A DNA stretch of 5,225 nucleotides from positions 1 through 5,225 of the forward strand of contig CALMQD010000387.1 of NCBI GenBank assembly GCA_937871415.1. Direction: 5' to 3'. The position numbers and the translations under genes are program-made. The notes beneath the pieces are model-generated. The model had not been told where the DNA came from. It did not search any database and saw nothing but the letters and a program-made list of their open reading frames with translations. Of the stretch, positions 1 to 5,225 are shown piece by piece. This DNA is from an uncultured Phycisphaerales bacterium. Its GTDB lineage: Bacteria > Planctomycetota > Phycisphaerae > Phycisphaerales > UBA1924. Every line of letters begins with the position of its first letter. Positions within the stretch are counted from its first letter, which is position 1.

Positions 1-188
1 TCCCGGTACACAAATAACCGTGCCTGGCCTTCCGTGAGTTCGACCAGGAAGGCCGAGCCGACGTAGTGCACGCTGTGGAACCGGTTGACGACATAGAGCC
101 CCAGGCACAGGACGCACACCAGGAGCGCCAGCAGCCCCGCGGCCCACCGGGCGCGGCGCAGATTCCGTCGGTGCCGACCAGTGTCCAT
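1..188 (-). CDS. Small membrane-anchored protein of unknown function, N-terminal part only
   Basis: I do not recognise this protein. The reading frame runs from an ATG at 188-186 to the left edge, giving 62 visible residues with no stop. It begins with a basic segment (MDTGRHRRNLRRAR). One hydrophobic stretch follows, about residues 15-34 (WAAGLLALLVCVLCLGLYVV), suiting a single membrane span or uncleaved signal anchor. By the positive-inside rule the N-terminus would be cytoplasmic. The next part (NRFHSVHYVGSAFLVELTEG) looks like the start of a soluble domain with beta-strand character. The ATG is the only ATG, GTG or TTG in this frame between the upstream manC stop and the membrane segment, so the start is well defined, although I see no Shine-Dalgarno sequence. 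It lies 63 bases downstream of manC with no terminator between, so co-transcription is plausible. A TTA leucine codon occurs near the edge; manC and ftsK contain none. The gene is judged real from the coherent basic-then-hydrophobic N-terminus and its position. Confidence 0.66.
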   Translation of the reverse strand, partial: MDTGRHRRNLRRARWAAGLLALLVCVLCLGLYVVNRFHSVHYVGSAFLVELTEGQARLFVYR

Positions 189-251
189 GGCAGGGCATAC
201 CCGGCGGACGGCGTCCGGTTCAAACGCGACGGGCGCGGGACCGCCCGCGGA

Positions 252-1406
252 TCACTTGAGGTCGTCGACCACCAGGGCGTGCAGTTTCTTGAGTTGCTCG
301 GCCTTGTCGCGCGGCATCACGAGCGTCGCGTCCGGCGTGTGCACGACGATCAGGTCCTTGACCCCCAGCAGCGCGATGGTGTGCGGGGGCGTATCGCCCC
401 GACCCTCGCCCGCGCCCTCGCCGACGACGAGATTGTTCTTCCCGTCGACGATGAGCGCGTGCACGCCCCCGCCGCCCACACGGTTGCCGTCGGCGTCGGG
501 GTCGAGCGTCTCGCCGTAACTCGGCCAACTCCCGACGTCCAGCCACTTCACATCCGAGACGACGGTGCACACCCGGTGCTCGCGGCTGGCCGGCTCCATC
601 ACCGCGTAGTCGACGCTGATCCGCGGGAGCGTCGGGTAGACCTCGTCGAGCACCGCCTTCTGCTTCGCGGTGCCCCAGGCGCTCTGGATCTTCATCAGCC
701 CCTCGTGGCTCTCGGGCTTGTACTTCTTGAGGCAATCCAGGAACGTGCCGGCGTGGAAGACGAACATGCCGCTGTTCCAGCCGAAGTGCCCGCTCTCGAC
801 GTACGCCTGCGCCCGGGGCTGGTCGGGCTTCTCGACAAACCGCTCCACGCGGTAGGCCAGGCCCCGCGCGATCGGCTTGCCCTGGGCGTCGTTCACGCCG
901 GTGATCTCGCTGCCGCGCTCGACGTACCCAAAGCCCGTCGAGGGGTACGTCGGTTTGATGGAGAAGGTCACCAGACGGCTCTTGTCGGTCTCGACGAGCC
1001 GGAAGCCGATCTCCATGAGTTTCTGGAAGTCCTCGCGCGGCTCGATGATGTGGTCCGCCGTCAGCACGACGAAGACCGCGTCCTTGTCGAGTTTCTGGAG
1101 GACGGCGGCGGAAAACCCCACGGCATTGACGGTGTCGCGACCCATCGGCTCGCCGAGGATCTGCCCGTCCTGGAGCGCGGGGATCGCCTTGCGGATCTGC
1201 GCCCGGAAACCCTCGCCCGTGCAGATGTACCGGCGCTCGGTGGGGATGAGCCCCTCCACGCGCTCCACGGCGAGTTCCAGCAGGCTGACGGGGTGCTTGG
1301 TCCCTTCGCGCGAGATGAGCGGGAGCAGCTGCTTGGGGCGGCTGTTGCGGCTCATCGGCCAAAGACGTGTCCCCGCCCCGCCCGCCATGACGATCGCGTG
1401 TCGCAT
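252..1406 (-). CDS. manC: Mannose-1-phosphate guanylyltransferase (GDP-mannose pyrophosphorylase), monofunctional
   Basis: This cytoplasmic enzyme makes GDP-mannose and pyrophosphate from GTP and mannose 1-phosphate, supplying mannose and derived sugars to polysaccharides and glycans. The 384-residue protein starts MRHAIVMAGG and carries the nucleotidyltransferase signature GGAGTRLWPMSR (9-20) followed by PKQLLPL (24-30). Other family landmarks are LTADHII (115-121, metal-binding Asp region), TGFGYVERG (157-165), FVEKPD (190-195), WNSGMFVF (210-217), SVDYAVME (264-271), WLDVGSW (288-294) and DLIVVHTPDATLV (351-363). It ends soon after, so the phosphomannose isomerase cupin domain of bifunctional AlgA/ManC proteins is absent. 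Two oddities are GRDTVNAVG (89-97), where the family usually has a GRNTAPA-like motif, and a Gly-rich insertion near 329-342. The ATG at 1406 is chosen because family members begin just before the signature loop. A GTG at 1475 would add 23 residues and overlap the ftsK stop as GTGA. The gene lies 65 bases downstream of ftsK. The family assignment is secure; the physiological product pathway is inferred. Confidence 0.95.
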   Translation of the reverse strand: MRHAIVMAGGAGTRLWPMSRNSRPKQLLPLISREGTKHPVSLLELAVERVEGLIPTERRYICTGEGFRAQIRKAIPALQDGQILGEPMGRDTVNAVGFSAAVLQKLDKDAVFVVLTADHIIEPREDFQKLMEIGFRLVETDKSRLVTFSIKPTYPSTGFGYVERGSEITGVNDAQGKPIARGLAYRVERFVEKPDQPRAQAYVESGHFGWNSGMFVFHAGTFLDCLKKYKPESHEGLMKIQSAWGTAKQKAVLDEVYPTLPRISVDYAVMEPASREHRVCTVVSDVKWLDVGSWPSYGETLDPDADGNRVGGGGVHALIVDGKNNLVVGEGAGEGRGDTPPHTIALLGVKDLIVVHTPDATLVMPRDKAEQLKKLHALVVDDLK

Positions 1407-1471
1407 CGGGAGCGATGATACCGCGCCCGTGCGGGCCCAGAAACCGGGTCGCGTCGCGCCTTCCCGCCGCG

Positions 1472-4400
1472 TCACACCCGCGAGTTGTTGCCCGGCTTGC
1501 GCGTGTGGACCGTGAACGGCGGCTGCTCGACCTCGTCGTCGATCTCCCCGTCGATCTCGTCGTCTTCGTCGTGCTCGCCGTCGAGGTCGTCCCCCTCGTC
1601 GAGTTCGTCGTCCTCGTACTCGTCGACCTCCGACCCGTCATCGGCGGCGCCGGGCAGTTCGGTGGCGCGCGCGGCGGAGGTCCGTCCGCCGTCGCCGCCG
1701 GTGCCGTTCACGCGCGCCTGCATGACCTCGAGGGTCTCGCCCGTGGCGGGGTGCGAGTTCAGCTCGCCCCCCGGCCCGCCGCGCAGGCCGTCGTCGGCCT
1801 GGCCCGCCCCCTTGGCCGCGGCGTCGGCCTGCGCCTGCGCCTTGATCGCGTGCCACTCGTCGAGGGTCATGATGACGTCGCGGCTGACGGTGCCCTTGTG
1901 CCCGCCCAGGATGCCCGCCTCGCCCATCATCTCGATGAGACGCGCGGCCCGGGTGTAGCCGATAGCGAGGCGTCGCTGCAGCATCGACACGCTCCCCCGC
2001 CGCGACTCGATGACGATCTCGACCGCCTGGTCGAACATCGGGTCTTCCTGCGCCGCCTGGAAGCCGTCGCGGTCGCCCATGTTGAAGTTGCCGTTGTAGC
2101 CCGCGGCGCCCGCCGGGCCCGGCCCGCCCTCGGCCTGGTCGGGGCTCATGCCCGGCCGGATCTGCAGCAGGCTGCGTTCGAACGTGGGCGTCGCCACGTC
2201 GCGCAGGAACTTGACCACCCGCCGGATTTCCTTGTCGTCCACCAGCGTGCCCTGCGCGCGGGTGAGCTTGCTGGAGCGCGGGGAGAGGTACAGCATGTCG
2301 CCCTGGCCCAGCAGCAGTTCGCCGCCCTTCTGGTCCAGCACGATGCGCGAGTCCATGCCCGAGGCGACCTTGAACGCGCAGCGGGCCGGCATGTTGCTCT
2401 TGATCAGGCCGGTCACGACGTTCGCCTGCGGACGCTGCGTCGCCACGATCAGGTGCATCCCGACCGCGCGGGCCTTCTGCGCGATGCGCACGATGGAATG
2501 CTCGACCTCCTTGTTGGTCATCATCAGGTCCGCCAGCTCGTCGATGATGAACACCATGTACGGCAGCTTCCGCGGGACCTTCGCCTCTTCCTCGGGCGTC
2601 GTGATGTTCAGGCGGTCCTTGATCTCCTCCCACTCCAGCGCGTTGTAGCCCGTGATGTCGCGGCAGCCGGCCTCCGCCAGCAGTTCGTACCGCTCGTCCA
2701 TCTTGGCCACCGCCCACTCCAGGATCGCCGCCGCCTTGCCCATCTCCGTCACCACCGGGCACATCAGGTGCGGGATGTCCTTGAACTGGCTCAGCTCGAC
2801 CATCTTCGGATCGACGAGCACCAGCTTGAGCTCGTTGGGCTTCTTCGTGTACAGGAAGCTCATGATGACCGTGTTCATGCACACGCTCTTGCCGCTGCCC
2901 GTGGTGCCGGCGATGAGCAGGTGCGGCATGGTCGCCAGGTCGCAGATCAGCGGCTCGCCCGAGGCGTCCTTGCCCAGGAACATCGGCAGGGTCATGCGCG
3001 AGTGGATGTCGCTGCGCGTCATGAGCTCCTTCAGTCGCACCTTCTCCTTCTGCGCGTTGGGCACCTCGACGCCGACCGTGTCGCGCCCGACGGTGTTGGG
3101 CACGATGCGGATGTTGATCGCCTTGAGCGAGCGGGCGAGGTCGCTCGCGATCGCCTGAAGCGCCGCGACTTTCGTCCCCGGCGCCAGGCGCACCTCGTAG
3201 AGCGTGATCACCGGGCCCGACTCCACGCCGACGACCTCGCCGTCGATCTTGTACTCGTTGAGCGCCCGCTCGAGCGCCTCGGCCTGCTCGCGGACGAAGG
3301 CCTCCATCGTCTGCGAGAAGTTCATCTCGGGCTCTTCGAGCAGGTCGAGGCCGGGGAACCGGTAGCCCTCGATGTTCATGCCGGCGGTCGTGCCGCCGCC
3401 CTGCACCTCGCGCAGGTCCTCGTCGGTCGCCGATCGCGACGTGTTGGCCGCGAAGCGCACCGGCAGTTTCGCGATCTTGGCGCGGAGTTCGTCGGCGCTG
3501 TACTCGCGGGGCTGAGCCGGCGCGGCGCCCGCGGGGCTCGCGATGCCGGCGTCCTCCGCGTCCGGATCGTCGACGACGGGCGAGGCGGCGCGGGCCACCG
3601 GCATCTTCGGGTTGGCAACCGGCGCACCACCGCCGCCGGCGGGGTCGAAGAGCGAGAGGTCATCGTGCTCCTCGCTCGACGCGGGCCTGACGGCACGCGC
3701 CGCGGGACGCACGGGTCCGGCGCCGCCCACGCGCAGCACGCGCGACGTTCGGGAATCGGCCAGTTCGGGGAGCTGCCGGTCGTCGGAGACGTCGTCGGGG
3801 CGATAGCCGTACGCGTCGGTCTCCTGCCGGCGCGCGGCGCGCGCCTGCGCGATGACCTGCGAACGCTCGCGCGCCACCCGTGCCGCGGCGACAGCCACGC
3901 GCCCGCTCGTCTTCGCCGATGCGTACAGCGCGCGTCCGGTCCAGATCGCGGCGAGCACCGCCCAGACGTCCAGCGCGACGATCGCGCCCACGCACAGCAT
4001 CAGCAGCAGGATCAGGAACGTCCCGGCGCTCGAGAACGACTCGATGAGCTTCCCACCGCCGAGCGTTCCCACCAGACCGCCCGGCAGCGCGGGGACCGGA
4101 CCGGTCGAGGGCAGGAGCAGCGCCTGGAACCCCGAGACGCTGGCCGCCATCATGATCGCGCCGAGGATCCGAACCGGCACCTGGTTCACGCGCCGCCCCG
4201 TGGCGCTCACGCCCAGCCACAGCGCCGCGAGCGCCAGCAGCGCCGGGGCGCCGTAGCCCAGCAGTTGGTACGCGTAGTGCGCGACGAGCGCGCCGGCCTT
4301 GCCGCAGAGATTCGCGGGGGGCTGGTTGTGCGGGTACACCGTCGTCGCGGGGGCGTCGGCGCTGGAGTACGAGAGCAGCGAGAGCGCCAGGAACGCCCAC

Positions 4401-4609
4401 AGCACCGCGAAGGCCAGCCACGCCACACGCCGCCACAGCAGGTGCTCGTGGGGATGGGTCGGCGCGCTCTCGTCGGCGTCGTCCCGGCGCGCTCGGCGAG
4501 GTCGGACGCCCGGCGCGCCGGCCTCCTCGGCCTCCTCGCGAGAGGAACGGGCGGAACCCGCGCGCGACGTCGCGCGCGCACGAATGGCGGTGGAACCTTC
4601 GGTAATCAT
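1472..4609 (-). CDS. ftsK: DNA translocase FtsK/SpoIIIE family
   Basis: This is a membrane-anchored hexameric ATPase that pumps DNA through the closing septum and helps resolve the replication terminus. The 1045-residue protein has a charged N-terminus (1-60) and four likely membrane segments near 62-82, 104-134, 147-166 and 194-222. A linker of about 190 residues, rich in Ala, Pro and charged residues, follows; it is far shorter than in E. coli FtsK. The motor domain spans about 413-815, with Walker A GTTGSGKS (568-575), Walker B FIIDELADL (687-695), ATQRP (723-727) and LLGQGDML (766-773). The gamma winged helix (about 857-915) contains VSMLQRRLAIGYTRAARL, the DNA-orienting domain that reads polar motifs in well-studied members. 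A tail of about 130 residues follows, with 26 Asp/Glu in residues 990-1028, which is unusual. The start is uncertain: the ATG at 4609 has no Shine-Dalgarno, while a TTG at 4657 would add 16 residues with AGGAGG only one base upstream. No TTA, CTA or TCA codons occur. Many planctomycetes lack FtsZ but keep FtsK. Confidence 0.96.
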   Translation of the reverse strand: MITEGSTAIRARATSRAGSARSSREEAEEAGAPGVRPRRARRDDADESAPTHPHEHLLWRRVAWLAFAVLWAFLALSLLSYSSADAPATTVYPHNQPPANLCGKAGALVAHYAYQLLGYGAPALLALAALWLGVSATGRRVNQVPVRILGAIMMAASVSGFQALLLPSTGPVPALPGGLVGTLGGGKLIESFSSAGTFLILLLMLCVGAIVALDVWAVLAAIWTGRALYASAKTSGRVAVAAARVARERSQVIAQARAARRQETDAYGYRPDDVSDDRQLPELADSRTSRVLRVGGAGPVRPAARAVRPASSEEHDDLSLFDPAGGGGAPVANPKMPVARAASPVVDDPDAEDAGIASPAGAAPAQPREYSADELRAKIAKLPVRFAANTSRSATDEDLREVQGGGTTAGMNIEGYRFPGLDLLEEPEMNFSQTMEAFVREQAEALERALNEYKIDGEVVGVESGPVITLYEVRLAPGTKVAALQAIASDLARSLKAINIRIVPNTVGRDTVGVEVPNAQKEKVRLKELMTRSDIHSRMTLPMFLGKDASGEPLICDLATMPHLLIAGTTGSGKSVCMNTVIMSFLYTKKPNELKLVLVDPKMVELSQFKDIPHLMCPVVTEMGKAAAILEWAVAKMDERYELLAEAGCRDITGYNALEWEEIKDRLNITTPEEEAKVPRKLPYMVFIIDELADLMMTNKEVEHSIVRIAQKARAVGMHLIVATQRPQANVVTGLIKSNMPARCAFKVASGMDSRIVLDQKGGELLLGQGDMLYLSPRSSKLTRAQGTLVDDKEIRRVVKFLRDVATPTFERSLLQIRPGMSPDQAEGGPGPAGAAGYNGNFNMGDRDGFQAAQEDPMFDQAVEIVIESRRGSVSMLQRRLAIGYTRAARLIEMMGEAGILGGHKGTVSRDVIMTLDEWHAIKAQAQADAAAKGAGQADDGLRGGPGGELNSHPATGETLEVMQARVNGTGGDGGRTSAARATELPGAADDGSEVDEYEDDELDEGDDLDGEHDEDDEIDGEIDDEVEQPPFTVHTRKPGNNSRV

Positions 4610-4658
4610 CGCAACACCCGTTATCGGCGGTTGTTGCGCGGCGGGGCCAGATTCCAAG

Positions 4659-4664
4659 CCTCCT
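4659..4664 (-). promoter_or_regulatory. Shine-Dalgarno-like AGGAGG upstream of ftsK
   Basis: On the minus strand a perfect AGGAGG reads 4664-4659. It sits one base before an in-frame TTG (4657) and 49 bases before the ATG (4609) of ftsK. The TTG spacing is too short for ordinary initiation and the ATG spacing too long, so its role is unclear. It could mark an older or alternative start, or be chance. I see no better ribosome binding site near either codon. Confidence 0.3.
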
Positions 4665-4698
4665 AAGCCCGACTCGACGAGAACCCCCGGTACAAGGG

Positions 4699-4732
4699 AA
4701 AAAACAAAGCCCGCGGGCGATCGCCCACGGGC
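4699..4732 (-). terminator. Intrinsic terminator, minus strand, downstream of the lectin gene
   Basis: Read on the minus strand, the arm GCCCGTGGGC (4732-4723) pairs with GCCCGCGGGC (4718-4709) around a GATC loop. This makes a ten-base-pair stem with one U-G wobble. TTTGTTTTTT (4708-4699) follows immediately. On the plus strand the wobble would become an A-C mismatch and no T-run follows, so the element acts on minus-strand RNA. It lies about 140 bases after the lectin stop and 90 bases before the ftsK ATG. It therefore most simply ends the lectin transcript, but it could also act as an attenuator in an ftsK leader. Confidence 0.87.
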
Positions 4733-4748
4733 CTTGCGGTCAGTCGAT

Positions 4749-4771
4749 CGGCCCGGTGGTGAGTCGGGCCG
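4749..4771 (-). other. RNA hairpin upstream of the terminator
   Basis: On the minus strand CGGCCCG (4771-4765) and CGGGCCG (4755-4749) form a perfect seven-base-pair stem with a nine-base loop. Its 3' arm could instead pair with the first arm of the terminator (GGCCCG, 4733-4728) or, as part of GGCCGATCG (4753-4745), with CGATCGGCC at 4804-4796. Such alternatives also arise easily in GC-rich DNA, so a regulatory role is only suggested. Confidence 0.4.
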
Positions 4772-4781
4772 GGAGTTGTCG

Positions 4782-4805
4782 GCGATCAGCCTCTCGGCCG
4801 ATCGC
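4782..4805 (-). other. RNA hairpin with a GAGA (GNRA) tetraloop
   Basis: On the minus strand GCGATCGGCC (4805-4796) pairs with GGCTGATCGC (4791-4782) across a GAGA loop. The ten-base-pair stem has a single G-U wobble, which would be an A-C mismatch if the plus strand were transcribed. A long stem closed by a GNRA tetraloop is typical of stable structured RNA. It lies between the lectin stop and the terminator, so it belongs to the lectin 3' untranslated region or to an ftsK leader or small RNA. Confidence 0.5.
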
Positions 4806-4820
4806 GGTTCGCCTCGAAGG

Positions 4821-4841
4821 CGCCCCGGGACGAGCGGGGCG
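4821..4841 (-). other. Weak hairpin just after the lectin gene
   Basis: On the minus strand CGCCCC (4841-4836) and GGGGCG (4826-4821) can form a six-base-pair stem with a nine-base loop. The elements are pure G/C with alternative registers, so this is the weakest of the hairpins in the intergenic region. A nearby direct repeat (AGCGGGGCGG at 4833 and 4851 on the plus strand) adds further pairing options. Confidence 0.25.
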
Positions 4842-4872
4842 GTTTCCTCCAGCGGGGCGGAGAATCGGGAAA

Positions 4873-5225
4873 TCAGCGGCGGCGACGGCGGCCCGCGGTC
4901 AGGCCCGCCAGGGCCAGGATGCCCGCCGAGGCCGGGGCCGGCACCACCACGCTCTGGAACGACCAGCGGGTGATCTCGTGACGCTCGACGTTCGCGGCGC
5001 CGCCCGTGCCGGCGGTGAAGCCCACCAGCGCCTGGCCGGCGTTGTTGCCGGGGGCCAACTGCATGGCCGTCGAGATGTCAAAGCCGTTGATCGTCAGCAC
5101 CGCGGGGCCGAACGCGCCGGCGCTCGACAGCTTCATGAACAGCGAGAGCACGCCCGGGGTGTACACGATCCGCACGTCGTAGAGGTCGCCGCTCGACATA
5201 TCCGCGGCGGGGAACGCGTGCCCCA
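4873..5225 (-). CDS. L-type lectin domain protein with PEP-CTERM-like sorting signal, C-terminal part only
   Basis: The frame is open from the right edge to a TGA at 4875-4873, giving 116 visible residues; the start lies outside the window. The segment DLYDVRIVYTPGVLSLFMKL (about 5185-5126), followed by ALVGFTAGTGGAANVERHEI and then TRWSF (5031-4957), matches the closing strands of legume-type lectin domains, where a GF[ST]A.TG...N.HEI..WSF pattern is characteristic. This fold usually binds carbohydrate, but the metal- and sugar-binding loops are mostly upstream and cannot be checked. The C-terminus has the three-part PEP-CTERM-like layout: VPAPAS, a short hydrophobic stretch (AGILALAGLTAG) and RRRRR before the stop. 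Such proteins are exported and processed by an exosortase in bacteria with extracellular polysaccharide. A Sec signal peptide is expected upstream but not visible. An internal ATG at 5199 is not taken as the start, because the frame continues upstream and the lectin domain would be incomplete. A terminator follows at 4732-4699. Confidence 0.85.
   Translation of the reverse strand, partial: GHAFPAADMSSGDLYDVRIVYTPGVLSLFMKLSSAGAFGPAVLTINGFDISTAMQLAPGNNAGQALVGFTAGTGGAANVERHEITRWSFQSVVVPAPASAGILALAGLTAGRRRRR

Noticed and set aside
66..1418. Open frame of 450 codons on the plus strand opposite manC and the small membrane gene
   Set aside because: It is the same codon-opposite shadow. It crosses the manC-small gene boundary, has no recognisable motif, and conflicts with the very clear ManC protein on the other strand.
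1427..1440. Possible terminator between ftsK and manC (GCCCG-CA-CGGGC palindrome)
   Set aside because: The stem is at most four or five base pairs and no T-run follows on the minus strand, so it does not resemble an intrinsic terminator.
220..1641. Second minus-strand frame across manC and the ftsK 3' end
   Set aside because: It is Arg/Gly/Ala-rich, overlaps two well-supported genes out of frame and has no domain. It is a GC-driven shadow.
1415..4666. Open frame of 1083 codons on the plus strand opposite ftsK
   Set aside because: Its codons lie exactly opposite those of ftsK, so it stays open simply because ftsK has no TTA, CTA or TCA codons, as expected at this GC content. The translation is Arg/Ala/Leu/His-rich and has no recognisable domain.
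4690..4695. CCCGGTACA near the left edge (about 2-10) and again near 4686-4694 as a possible repeat
   Set aside because: The match is only about nine bases. One copy is inside a coding region, and there is no flanking similarity.
4610..4698. Promoter for ftsK between the terminator and the gene
   Set aside because: TTGTAC, TTGGAA and GATAAC hexamers are present, but no pair has acceptable -35/-10 spacing. A promoter may exist here, but the sequence does not show one convincingly.
4718..4804. Three CGATCG hexamers at 4718, 4745 and 4799, spaced 27 and 54 bases apart, and a GCGATCGC resembling the cyanobacterial HIP1 octamer
   Set aside because: CGATCG occurs at several other places in the window, including inside coding sequence, and these copies are parts of the hairpin stems. 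The regular spacing is probably chance.

Overview
The window is very GC-rich, with G or C at most third codon positions, and every gene I can support lies on the minus strand. It looks like a planctomycete chromosome, most likely of the Phycisphaerae type. This rests on a C-terminal PEP-CTERM-like sorting signal of the VPAPAS + short hydrophobic stretch + poly-arginine form, weak or absent Shine-Dalgarno sequences at the likely starts, and strong GC bias. The assignment is inference; no marker gene in the window settles it.

Layout in transcription order, from the right edge to the left. (1) 5225-4873: the 3' end of a surface or exported protein with a legume-type (L-type) lectin fold and a PEP-CTERM-like anchor. 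(2) 4872-4610: a 263-base intergenic region. It holds several hairpins readable on the minus-strand RNA, one with a GNRA tetraloop, and a strong intrinsic terminator at 4732-4699. (3) 4609-1472: a complete FtsK/SpoIIIE DNA translocase with four membrane segments, a RecA-like motor and a winged-helix gamma domain, plus an unusual, strongly acidic C-terminal tail. (4) 1406-252: a complete monofunctional mannose-1-phosphate guanylyltransferase (GDP-mannose synthesis), 65 bases downstream of ftsK with no terminator between them. (5) 188-1: the N-terminal part of an unrecognised protein with one membrane segment, cut by the left edge.

ftsK, manC and the small membrane gene are closely spaced on one strand and could share a transcript. 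Their functions (chromosome segregation at division, sugar-nucleotide supply, unknown) do not form an obvious pathway. The lectin gene is separated from them by the terminator. I see no mobile element, CRISPR array, tRNA or rRNA, and no clear novel multi-gene system. The most unusual feature is the structured RNA region between the lectin gene and ftsK, where mutually exclusive pairings precede a terminator. The acidic FtsK tail comes next.
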